From Clostridiales bacterium (GTDB lineage Bacteria > Bacillota > Clostridia > Christensenellales > CAG-138), in the NCBI GenBank assembly GCA_009783775.1, contig WRCT01000123.1, positions 1-5,694 on the forward strand: a stretch of 5,694 nucleotides of DNA, written 5' to 3'. Both the position numbers and the translations under genes were made by a program. Below the pieces are notes generated by a model. It was not told where the DNA came from. It saw nothing but the letters and a program-made list of their open reading frames with translations, and ran no database searches. This document shows, in pieces, positions 1 to 5,201 of this stretch; the stretch's first letter is position 1; every line of letters begins with the position of its first letter.

Positions 1-729
1 GTTGAGGAAGAAAGCTTGGGAAGAGGTGTTGTAAAGCTCGACCCAGTCGGGGTTATCGCAGCAATCCACGGGCAGGGAATATCTGTTCTTGGCCACGACC
101 TCGTTGAACACGACGGGGCACTCGCCCACGGTTTGAGGGCCGACGCCGACGTTGTCCTCGCGGCCCAAGGCCTCTTGCAGCGTCGGGAAGATCTCGGTCG
201 TGTTGGCCGCGCCCGGCGTGGGCACGTTGCAAAAGCCATAGCTGCCGTCCGCGCGGCGGGCATAGGAGATGTCGCGCTCTAATGTGGGGATCTCCAGCTC
301 CTGGATGATATTGTTGCGGTCGTCCGCCAGCACCAGCATATCGCCGCCCTTGCTGAGGTTAAAGCCCAGGCAGATCGGGCCGCCAGGTTCGTAGACGTCC
401 TTGGATTTGTTGGCGTAAAGGATCAGATAGCCGCCCGCTTTGATGACCACATCGGGCAGCAGGGACGCGGACCCGGGCTTGTTCGGGTTCTTTGTGAGCT
501 GGTAGCAGCTCAGATTGATATCGCGGGAGGAGCCGTTGTACAGCTCGATCCAGTCCGGCTTGCCGTAGGTGCTGTCCAATAGCGACGCACCGTTGCTTGT
601 GACCACCTCGTTGATGACCAGGCCGCCCGCCTCGCTTGATTCCAGCAGGAAACAGGCCGCGTGCAGGGGCAGCATGGCAAGGAGCAGGATCAGCGCGAGG
701 ATTGCATATGTTGGATTTCGTTTTCTCAT
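1..729 (-). CDS. Exported lamin-tail-domain protein, N-terminal part (runs off window)
   Basis: Seen: an open minus-strand frame of 243 codons with no stop before the window edge, so the C-terminus is missing. Residues 1-25 form a signal peptide (MRKRN, then a hydrophobic core, then PLHAAC). Cys26 is preceded by HAA, an imperfect lipobox, so a lipoprotein is possible but not clear. Two lamin-tail (LTD) repeats follow. The first spans about residues 37-177, with LVINEVV, PDWIELYN near 58-65, GGYLILYA near 99-106 and a closing TPGAANT. The second begins near 206 with VVFNEVV and PDWVELYN near 228-234. Known of the family: bacterial LTDs are extracellular immunoglobulin-fold modules, often fused to CotH-like kinases or nucleases. 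The function here is unknown, and a CotH or other domain could lie beyond the edge. The ATG is chosen because it directly precedes the signal peptide. No good Shine-Dalgarno is visible. The gene lies 56 bp after rluB, so it may be co-transcribed or have its own promoter. Confidence 0.85.
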   Translation of the reverse strand, partial: MRKRNPTYAILALILLLAMLPLHAACFLLESSEAGGLVINEVVTSNGASLLDSTYGKPDWIELYNGSSRDINLSCYQLTKNPNKPGSASLLPDVVIKAGGYLILYANKSKDVYEPGGPICLGFNLSKGGDMLVLADDRNNIIQELEIPTLERDISYARRADGSYGFCNVPTPGAANTTEIFPTLQEALGREDNVGVGPQTVGECPVVFNEVVAKNRYSLPVDCCDNPDWVELYNTSSQAFFLN

Positions 730-785
730 ACCAATATATAGTATCACAGATTCGTGCGTATGAAAAGTGGGAAGTGTTTGAATTT

Positions 786-1505
786 TTACTGTTTTATTTG
801 GGACGCGGTGTAAAGCTGCTCAATTTCGCTGTCTGTGAGGTAACGCCACTGGCCCGGGCGGAGCGCCCCCAGGGTCAGCGGGCCGTAGGCTTCGCGTTTG
901 AGACGCAGGGTTTTGTGTCCCACGGCCTCTATCATGCGGCGGATTTGGCGGTTGCGGCCCTCGCGGATCGTGATGGACAGGGCGGTGCCGCCCGACGGTG
1001 TGGGGCGCACGTTGCGGATTATCGCGGGCGCGGTCGGGCCGTCGTCCAGTTCTACGCCGTTGGTGAGTTTGTGCAGCTGCGAGGCGGTCAGCTTGCCCTC
1101 GCAGACGACATAATAGGTCTTGGTGATGCCGAAACGCGGGTGCATCATGCGATTGGCCAGCTCACCGTCGTTGGTGAGCAGCAACAGGCCCTCAGAATTT
1201 AGGTCAAGCCGTCCCACATTGTAGAGGCGTTCGGGCACGTCCTTGAAATAATCCTGCACCGTGCGCCGCCCCTCGGGGTCGGAGCTGGTACAGACCACGC
1301 CGCGCGGCTTATAGAGCAGGACGACGACGCGACGGGTTGCAGGCGCGAGGGGGTTGCCGTCGAAGAGTACCTGATCGCCCTCTTCCACCGTCATGCCCAA
1401 ATGCGCCACGGTTCCGTTCACCGTGACGCGTCCGCCTAAAATCAATTGTTCGCAGGCGCGCCTCGAGGCCACCCCCGCGTCCGCCATATATTTCTGTAAC
1501 CGCAT
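786..1505 (-). CDS. rluB: RluB/RsuA-family rRNA pseudouridine synthase
   Basis: A complete 239-residue protein, the usual length for the family. An N-terminal S4 RNA-binding domain spans about residues 1-50 (MRLQKYMADAGVASRRACEQ, then GGRVTVNG). The catalytic domain follows, with YKPRGVVCT at about 65-73, the GRLD motif at 98-101 whose Asp101 is the expected catalytic residue, NSEGLLLLTNDG at 103-114, and EGRNRQIRRM at 182-191. Family role: conversion of a uridine to pseudouridine in rRNA; RluB enzymes act on helix 89 of 23S rRNA in the cytoplasm. RluB is preferred over RsuA because Firmicute members with this architecture are usually RluB, but the target base cannot be read from sequence. 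The start is ATG at 1503-1505, preceded by a G-rich run (1509-1515 on the complementary strand) very close to the ATG, a poor ribosome-binding site. Only 14 bp separate the gene from the upstream repeat element. Confidence 0.93.
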   Translation of the reverse strand: MRLQKYMADAGVASRRACEQLILGGRVTVNGTVAHLGMTVEEGDQVLFDGNPLAPATRRVVVLLYKPRGVVCTSSDPEGRRTVQDYFKDVPERLYNVGRLDLNSEGLLLLTNDGELANRMMHPRFGITKTYYVVCEGKLTASQLHKLTNGVELDDGPTAPAIIRNVRPTPSGGTALSITIREGRNRQIRRMIEAVGHKTLRLKREAYGPLTLGALRPGQWRYLTDSEIEQLYTASQIKQ

Positions 1506-1519
1506 AAGCCCCCCCGACC

Positions 1520-1645
1520 TTAAGTAATAAGGAACAAAGAATAAGTAATAAGTTATGTGGAAACAGCTAACGCTGTTTCTTTTATTGCATTCAAATAACC
1601 CATCTGATATGCGTCAGCACTCCGCCCTTATTCCTTATTACTTAA
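1520..1645. repeat. MITE-like element with 15-bp terminal inverted repeats
   Basis: TTAAGTAATAAGGAA at 1520-1534 is the exact reverse complement of TTCCTTATTACTTAA at 1631-1645. Both ends carry TTAA, which could be a target-site duplication or part of the element. TAAGTAATAAG occurs twice at the left end (1521-1531 and 1542-1552) and once inverted at the right (1634-1644). The interior holds a perfect hairpin (1560-1579) and no coding potential. The element fills nearly the whole gap between the carboxypeptidase gene and rluB, and the carboxypeptidase stop codon (TAA, 1642-1644) lies inside the right terminal repeat. No transposase is present, so mobility would have to be supplied in trans. 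Calling it a mobile element is an inference from structure; a fixed dispersed repeat is equally possible. Confidence 0.7.
1560..1579. other. Perfect 8-bp stem-loop inside the repeat element
   Basis: GAAACAGC at 1560-1567 and GCTGTTTC at 1572-1579 pair perfectly around a 4-base loop (TAAC). On the plus strand the stem is followed by a T-rich tail (TTTCTTTTATT), which resembles an intrinsic terminator, but no plus-strand gene uses it. On the minus strand, where the flanking genes are read, no T-run follows (CCACATAAC), so it would not be a strong terminator for the carboxypeptidase gene. It may simply be part of the element's own fold. Confidence 0.55.
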
Positions 1646-2748
1646 CTCAGCCAATCTCCTATCAGCCGCTCCAAATAATACGAAAAGTCGTAGCGCTGCG
1701 CGCCCTCGTGCGTGATCAGCTCGGTCTGCAAAACGCAGACCTCGTTGACAAAGAGGTAGATCCGCCCCACCGTCTGCCCCGCGTACACCGGTGCGAGCAC
1801 ATTGTCCGCGCATTGGAGATCAAGGCGAATGACGTCTGTGCCGTCTTTCCTGATCGGATAAGTCAGCCGCTGCGCGGCGTAGACTTCCAGCGTCGTCTTT
1901 TCGCTGCCGAGCACGGTTATTGTGGCAATTGGGCCCGCAAAATCCACCAGTGTTTGCATCTCCACTTGGTCAAAGCCATAGCGCAGCAGATTTTTGGCGG
2001 AGCCCCACATATCCGAACTGGCCAGCACCGCGCCCACCAATTGCAGGTTACCTCTTTTGGCGGCAAAGGTCAAGCATTTTCCTGCGGCTTTTGTAAAACC
2101 CGTCTTGATTCCGTTCGCGCCCTCGTATTCCCAAAGGATCCGGTTCTTGTTTTTGAGGTTGCGCGTGTAGGCGCCCGTGGTCGTGGTGTGGTAGAGCGTG
2201 CCGACGATCTCCTTGAAGGATTCATTCTGCATGGCCGCCGCGCAAATCAGGGCCAGGTCATAGGCGGTGGTGTAGTGGTTGGGGTCGGGCAGGCCGTTGG
2301 GCGTGACGAAGTTGGTGTTTTGGCAGCCGAGGGCGGCCGCACGGGCGTTCATCAGCGCGGCGAAGTCCGGCAGGCTGCCGGAGATATGCATGGCTATGGC
2401 GACCGCTGCGTCGTTGCCCGAGAGCAGCATGAGCCCATAGAGCAGGTCGCGCAGGGAGAGGGTCTCCCCCGCCCGCAGGTACATCGAAGAGCCTTCTATG
2501 CCGATGGCCGCGTCGGGGATCCTCACCAGCGCGTCCGGATCGCCAAACTCCAAGGCCAGCAGGCAGGTCATGACCTTGGTCGTGCTGGCCATAGGGCGGC
2601 GCGCGTGGGCGTCCTTTTCGTAGAGCACGCGGCCCGTGGTGGCCTCGAGCAGGGCGGCCGCCTGCGAGGGGACTTCGGGGGCTGCAAAGCTCGCTGTCGG
2701 GGCAAGCAGCACGCACAGCGCGAGCGTTATGGCAAGGGCGCGTTTCAC
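1642..2748 (-). CDS. dacF: D-alanyl-D-alanine carboxypeptidase, peptidase S11 (DacF/DacB-like)
   Basis: A 368-residue exported penicillin-binding protein that removes the terminal D-Ala from peptidoglycan pentapeptides outside the membrane. Seen: signal peptide, residues 1-22 (KRALAITLALCVLLAP, then SFAA); the three active-site motifs STTK at 55-58 with nucleophile Ser55, SGN at 110-112, and KTG at 215-217. The region from about 240 onward fits a PBP5-type C-terminal beta domain and ends in an amphipathic stretch (YYLERLIGDWLS), typical of membrane-anchoring helices. The length is slightly below the usual 380-390. The start is GTG at 2746-2748: it sits directly before the signal peptide, overlaps the ytfJ stop as GTGA, and has GGAGG seven bases upstream. 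A longer frame reaching 2865 would bury the signal peptide and overlap ytfJ. The linkage to ytfJ suggests a sporulation role, as for Bacillus DacB and DacF; the symbol is provisional. The stop lies inside the flanking repeat, so the anchor end may have been altered. Confidence 0.92.
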   Translation of the reverse strand: MKRALAITLALCVLLAPTASFAAPEVPSQAAALLEATTGRVLYEKDAHARRPMASTTKVMTCLLALEFGDPDALVRIPDAAIGIEGSSMYLRAGETLSLRDLLYGLMLLSGNDAAVAIAMHISGSLPDFAALMNARAAALGCQNTNFVTPNGLPDPNHYTTAYDLALICAAAMQNESFKEIVGTLYHTTTTGAYTRNLKNKNRILWEYEGANGIKTGFTKAAGKCLTFAAKRGNLQLVGAVLASSDMWGSAKNLLRYGFDQVEMQTLVDFAGPIATITVLGSEKTTLEVYAAQRLTYPIRKDGTDVIRLDLQCADNVLAPVYAGQTVGRIYLFVNEVCVLQTELITHEGAQRYDFSYYLERLIGDWLS

Positions 2749-3167
2749 TCGCTTGCCTCCGGTTCGGATGGGAACTTCTTCGGTTTGGCCGATTTTAAGG
2801 TCTCGCCCAGTTGTTTGGCGATCGTGGGGATCATCTCGACCAGGCGGTCTAATGTGGTACCGCACTCGGCGGGCGTGACCTTCATCTGCCCGTCGTGCAC
2901 CGCGATAAATGCCTTGGGCGTGACCGTGACGCCGGAGATCGCCGTGCCCGCAAAGGGCAGGTCCTGCCCCGCCCCCTGTTCTTTGGGCGCGGTCTTTTTC
3001 GTTTCGTACTCCCCGCCGCCGCAGAGAAAGCCGACGCTCACACGGGAGACGGGAAACACAAGCGTGTTGTTCGCGCTGTAGATGGGGTCGCCGACGATCG
3101 TGTTGACGTCGACAATGGTTTTGAGTTGGGACATCGTGGTGGAAATGATGGATTCAACGGGGTGCAT
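2745..3167 (-). CDS. ytfJ: Spore protein YtfJ (GerW family)
   Basis: A complete 140-residue protein matching the Spore_YtfJ family in length and motifs: MHPVESIISTTMSQLKTIVD at the N-terminus, VNTIVGDPIYS at 21-31, FPVSRVSVGFLCGGGEY at 38-54, and GVTVTPKAFIAVHDGQ at 79-94. A variable charged tail follows (SAKPKKFPSEPEASE). It has no signal peptide or membrane segment, so it is probably cytosolic in the forespore. Known of the family: in Bacillus subtilis it is made in the forespore and GerW is needed for normal germination; the biochemical activity is unresolved. The start at 3165-3167 has TGGAGG at a 7-base spacing. The gene overlaps the upstream ytfI gene by 14 bp and the downstream carboxypeptidase start by 4 bp, so the three genes are probably coupled. 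The ytfI-ytfJ order matches Bacillus. Confidence 0.93.
   Translation of the reverse strand: MHPVESIISTTMSQLKTIVDVNTIVGDPIYSANNTLVFPVSRVSVGFLCGGGEYETKKTAPKEQGAGQDLPFAGTAISGVTVTPKAFIAVHDGQMKVTPAECGTTLDRLVEMIPTIAKQLGETLKSAKPKKFPSEPEASE
2756..2760 (-). promoter_or_regulatory. Ribosome-binding site fixing the GTG start of the carboxypeptidase gene
   Basis: GGAGG is read on the minus strand seven bases before the GTG at 2746-2748. It lies within the last codons of ytfJ (Pro-Glu-Ala-Ser-Glu) and decides between this start and an upstream extension to 2865. The 10-base block GGAGGCAAGC is identical to the one before ytfJ. Confidence 0.8.
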
Positions 3168-3672
3168 GGGCTTGCCTCCAATACTTTATAATACTTTCTG
3201 TCAATCGTATTGTAACCCTGCTCTCCAAAATTATCCGAAATATCTCATGATTAAAGACGGGGCGCAGGGATAGGGACAACGGCAGGGACAGGACTTGGGC
3301 CGTGGTTTGGGACAGGACTTGCAGGCTGCCTAAAGCCCAGACGGTGGTCGCGGCGTCATCGGCGATGCCGAGAATATAGGTCAGGTGCAGTTGGTCGATG
3401 GTGATGTCGGGCACGATGGAAGGTTTTTTTGTTTTGGGTTTTGCGCACAACAAGGGGAAGGTCCTGCCGCGCCAGAACAGGGTGAAGTGAGGATCGGAGA
3501 AGAGGTGGAGTGTGAAGGTGAGAGGGATTTTGAGAAAGCCGAAGAGCCGGATTTGGGCGTGGATTCGGCCGCCGCGAAAGGAAAGCTCGGTCCAGATTCG
3601 CACACGAATGGGGAGCGAGGCGAGCAGAAGGAGAAAAAGAAGAATCCAAAGGGTGATCAGGGCGGGCAGCAT
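3154..3672 (-). CDS. ytfI: DUF2953 membrane-associated protein (YtfI-like)
   Basis: A 172-residue protein from ATG 3670-3672. A single N-terminal hydrophobic segment (ALITLWILLFLLLLASLP, about residues 4-21) is followed by a beta-rich stretch (RVRIWTEL, HAQIRLFGFLKIP) and a C-terminal part with YILGIADDAATTVWALGSLQ, which fits the DUF2953 pattern of a conserved LG-DA-T region. The function is unknown; DUF2953 proteins are linked to sporulation mainly because ytfI lies beside ytfJ, as it does here with a 14-bp overlap. Identification rests on motif feel plus context rather than an alignment. The start is uncertain: the frame stays open to a TTG at 3730-3732, but that stretch is repeat-derived sequence, and the ATG places the membrane segment at the N-terminus as expected. 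Neither start has a clear Shine-Dalgarno, so translation may be weak. Confidence 0.75.
   Translation of the reverse strand: MLPALITLWILLFLLLLASLPIRVRIWTELSFRGGRIHAQIRLFGFLKIPLTFTLHLFSDPHFTLFWRGRTFPLLCAKPKTKKPSIVPDITIDQLHLTYILGIADDAATTVWALGSLQVLSQTTAQVLSLPLSLSLRPVFNHEIFRIILESRVTIRLTESIIKYWRQAHAPR
3175..3179 (-). promoter_or_regulatory. Ribosome-binding site of ytfJ
   Basis: GGAGG (preceded by T) stands seven bases before the ytfJ ATG and lies inside the end of ytfI. It shares the block GGAGGCAAGC with the carboxypeptidase site. Confidence 0.8.
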
Positions 3673-3706
3673 GGGGTTAGTATTGCCAGTTCTTACGGTT
3701 TTTTTA

Positions 3707-3930
3707 ACCGCGAATGACGCGAACGGACGCAAATATCGCTGCGGCGGGTGATTTTACCACGAATGACACGAATGTGCGCGAATATTTCGCTCACGCGGGT
3801 TTTTCTCTACCACGAAATACACGAAAAGGCACGAAAACGCTGCGGCGGGGACGCCTCCTTTTGAAAGGAGGTAGCGCGTAGCGCCGGAGGATTGACAAAC
3901 CACGAAATACACAAACCACACAAACACAAT
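3707..3930. repeat. Degenerate ~50-bp tandem repeat, three units plus a partial fourth
   Basis: On the plus strand, heads of the form ACCRCGAA-(W)GACRCGAA or ACCACGAAATACACGAA start at 3707, 3756, 3809 and 3899. Tails of the form CGCTGCGGCGGG occur at 3737-3748 (exact), 3788-3799 (10 of 12) and 3838-3849 (exact), with a tail-to-tail period of 51 and 50 bp. The fourth head is displaced by a 48-bp insertion (3851-3898) and has no tail. This stretch, together with the inverted repeat after it, fills the spacer between the permease gene and ytfI. It codes for nothing credible: a 72-codon open frame at 3754-3972 consists only of repeat translation. The unit resembles the TTCGTG-rich repeats common in environmental genomes; its function is unknown. 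Confidence 0.7.
3851..3898. repeat. Short GGAGG-type palindromic repeat inserted in the tandem array
   Basis: CCTCCTTT (3854-3861) pairs with AAAGGAGG (3864-3871). GCGC (3874-3877) pairs with GCGC (3881-3884). A second GGAGG (3886-3890) can pair with the first CCTCC as an alternative, giving a cruciform-like fold that closes the whole unit. From memory, clostridial genomes carry many dispersed repeats of the form CCTCC-hairpin-GGAGG followed by a GC-rich hairpin and GGAGG; this fits that class. It interrupts the spacing between units three and four of the surrounding tandem array. Confidence 0.6.
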
Positions 3931-4003
3931 ACCGTCATTCTGAGCGCAGCGAAGAATCTTGCAGCAGATCAATTAGATCCTTCACTTCGCTCAGGATGAC
4001 AGT
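3931..4003. repeat. Dispersed inverted repeat (CHPERSEGS-type), 30-bp arms
   Basis: The left arm at 3931-3960 (containing GTCATTCTGAGCGCAGCGAA) and the right arm at 3974-4003 are reverse complements at 24 of 30 positions, separated by a 13-bp spacer. The right arm, read on the minus strand, is the widespread GTCATCCTGAGCGAAG..GAAGGATC sequence whose translation CHPERSEGS turns up at protein ends in many genomes. Here it forms the last ten codons of the permease gene, with the stop in the spacer. The hairpin follows the end of that operon but lacks a downstream T-run, so a terminator role is only possible. Confidence 0.85.
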
Positions 4004-5201
4004 TCTTGAGCTGCCGCAACATTCTGCTGTAGAGAGAGCCCATTGGCTTGTAGGGTTTCGGTTCGAGAGGCGGGTCGGCGTCAGCAAGCGGGTCGTCGTC
4101 GGAGGGTGGGGCATTTTCGGGAATGGGGAGATTGGTTTTGAAGAGCAAGCGACGGATTAAGGGCGCGAAGGCCGAGAAAAGGATGATAAAGGCGGTGATG
4201 ATGGCGATGATTTGGGTGGAGTATTCCAGGGCCTGCATTTTTTCTCCGCCGATATTGAGGAAAGAAATCAGCAGGGCGGAGAAGACCGTGCCGATGGGGT
4301 GCGCAAAGGCCAGCAGGGCAACGGGGATTCCGGCAAAGCCCATTGGCGCAAGCTCGATTTTTATGCCGAAAAACGCTGCGCCGCTTTGATAATACAACGC
4401 GGCTGCTATGCCCGAGAGCGCGCCCGCGATGACCATAGATAAGGTGGAAATGCGTTTTGTATGGATACCCGCATATTGGGCGGCGTCTTTATTTAATCCG
4501 ATGGCCTTCTGCTTATAGCCGAAAGTGGTTTTGGAAAGCAGAAACCAGATGAAAATGGCGAAAGCAAGCGCGATCAAAATGCCCGCGCCCAAGTATGGAG
4601 AGCCGAATAGGTTATCTAACCCCCACTTTGGAATAAGAGCGTTCGGATTGGCCATTTCAAGGCTGAAATTGGGGTTTCCGGGATAGTCCGCCGGATAGTA
4701 GTACCGCGGCAACATGGGTGGGATATTTGCGACAGCAACATTCACTGCGTACAGACCGATCCAGTTAAACAGGATACCGCTGATGACTTCGCTGACGTTG
4801 AAATAGGCCTTGAAGAAACCGGGAAAGAATCCCCAGGCCGCGCCGCCGAACGCGCCCGCCAAAATGCAGATATACCAAGGCATCTGAAATACCATACCAC
4901 AGACCAGCGCGCAAAACGCGCCGACCGTGAACTGACCGCTCGCCCCGATATTGAACAGGCCCGCACGCATGGCCAAGCCGACGGAGAGGCCCGTCAAAAT
5001 CAGCGGCGCGGCTTGGTAGAGTACCTTGCCGAAGGTCTCGCTGTCGGCCAGACCCGCTGTGAGCAGAATGCCAAAGGCGCGGACGGGTTCTTGCCCGCCA
5101 ATCAAAAACATCACGCCCCAGCCGACCAGCAGGCTGACGGCGATAATCAATAGGGATGTGGCCCAGGCGGAGAGGCCATTTTTCAACTTTTCTTTCATCA
5201 T
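3969..5201 (-). CDS. Nucleoside-type ABC transporter permease (NupP/YufP-like)
   Basis: A 410-residue inner-membrane permease of the branched-chain/BPD_transp_2 family, nucleoside subgroup. Seen: many hydrophobic segments (about residues 15-35, 63-78, 90-125, 138-160, 203-223, 252-270, 284-312, 327-350). Diagnostic motifs are GLAMRAGLFNIGASGQFTVGAF at about 75-96, IGLNKDAAQYAGIH at 234-247, which matches the cytoplasmic loop that contacts the ATPase, and GFAGIPVALLAFAHPIG at 288-304. By family it imports nucleosides with a BmpA-type lipoprotein, an ATPase and a second permease; the substrate is inferred. The start ATG (5199-5201) overlaps the upstream permease stop as ATGA; a second ATG follows at once, and no Shine-Dalgarno is seen, so coupling is likely. 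Residues 351-410 form a long, proline- and acid-rich cytoplasmic tail longer than usual, and the last ten (CHPERSEGSN) come from the repeat at 3931-4003. Confidence 0.92.
   Translation of the reverse strand: MMKEKLKNGLSAWATSLLIIAVSLLVGWGVMFLIGGQEPVRAFGILLTAGLADSETFGKVLYQAAPLILTGLSVGLAMRAGLFNIGASGQFTVGAFCALVCGMVFQMPWYICILAGAFGGAAWGFFPGFFKAYFNVSEVISGILFNWIGLYAVNVAVANIPPMLPRYYYPADYPGNPNFSLEMANPNALIPKWGLDNLFGSPYLGAGILIALAFAIFIWFLLSKTTFGYKQKAIGLNKDAAQYAGIHTKRISTLSMVIAGALSGIAAALYYQSGAAFFGIKIELAPMGFAGIPVALLAFAHPIGTVFSALLISFLNIGGEKMQALEYSTQIIAIITAFIILFSAFAPLIRRLLFKTNLPIPENAPPSDDDPLADADPPLEPKPYKPMGSLYSRMLRQLKNCHPERSEGSN

Noticed and set aside
730..748. Extended -10-like sequence TGTGATACTAT before the lamin-tail gene
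   Set aside because: No matching -35 at a proper distance, and transcription would start only about four bases before the ATG. Possible but too weak to list as a promoter.
636..1202. Plus-strand frame of 188 codons across the rluB end and the spacer
   Set aside because: Antisense to rluB and the lamin-tail gene, low-complexity translation, no credible ribosome-binding site or family match.
1555..3081. A 508-codon plus-strand open frame opposite the carboxypeptidase and ytfJ genes
   Set aside because: It begins inside the repeat element, lies antisense to two well-recognised genes, and its translation shows no domain; it is an antisense shadow of GC-rich coding sequence.
3180..3215. TTGACA-like sequence upstream of ytfJ within the end of ytfI
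   Set aside because: No -10 at 16-18 bp spacing, and the sequence is coding for ytfI.
3676..3705. Forespore sigma-factor-like promoter (TTAAAA, 17 bp, AATACTA) before ytfI
   Set aside because: It resembles a sigma-G/sigma-F pattern but ends five bases from the ATG, and the -35 match is only 4 of 6 in an A-rich run; chance is likely.
3696..3710. CGGTT-TTTTT-AACCG palindrome
   Set aside because: Only a 5-bp stem with an all-T loop next to the ytfI start; not a terminator and too short to call an operator.
3673..3732. N-terminal extension of ytfI to a TTG at 3730-3732
   Set aside because: The extension is encoded by the end of the tandem-repeat region, has no ribosome-binding site, and would push the membrane segment away from the N-terminus.
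3754..3972. Minus-strand 72-codon frame after the permease gene
   Set aside because: Its sequence (ILRCAQNDG, FVYFVV repeated) is the direct translation of the repeat families in the spacer.
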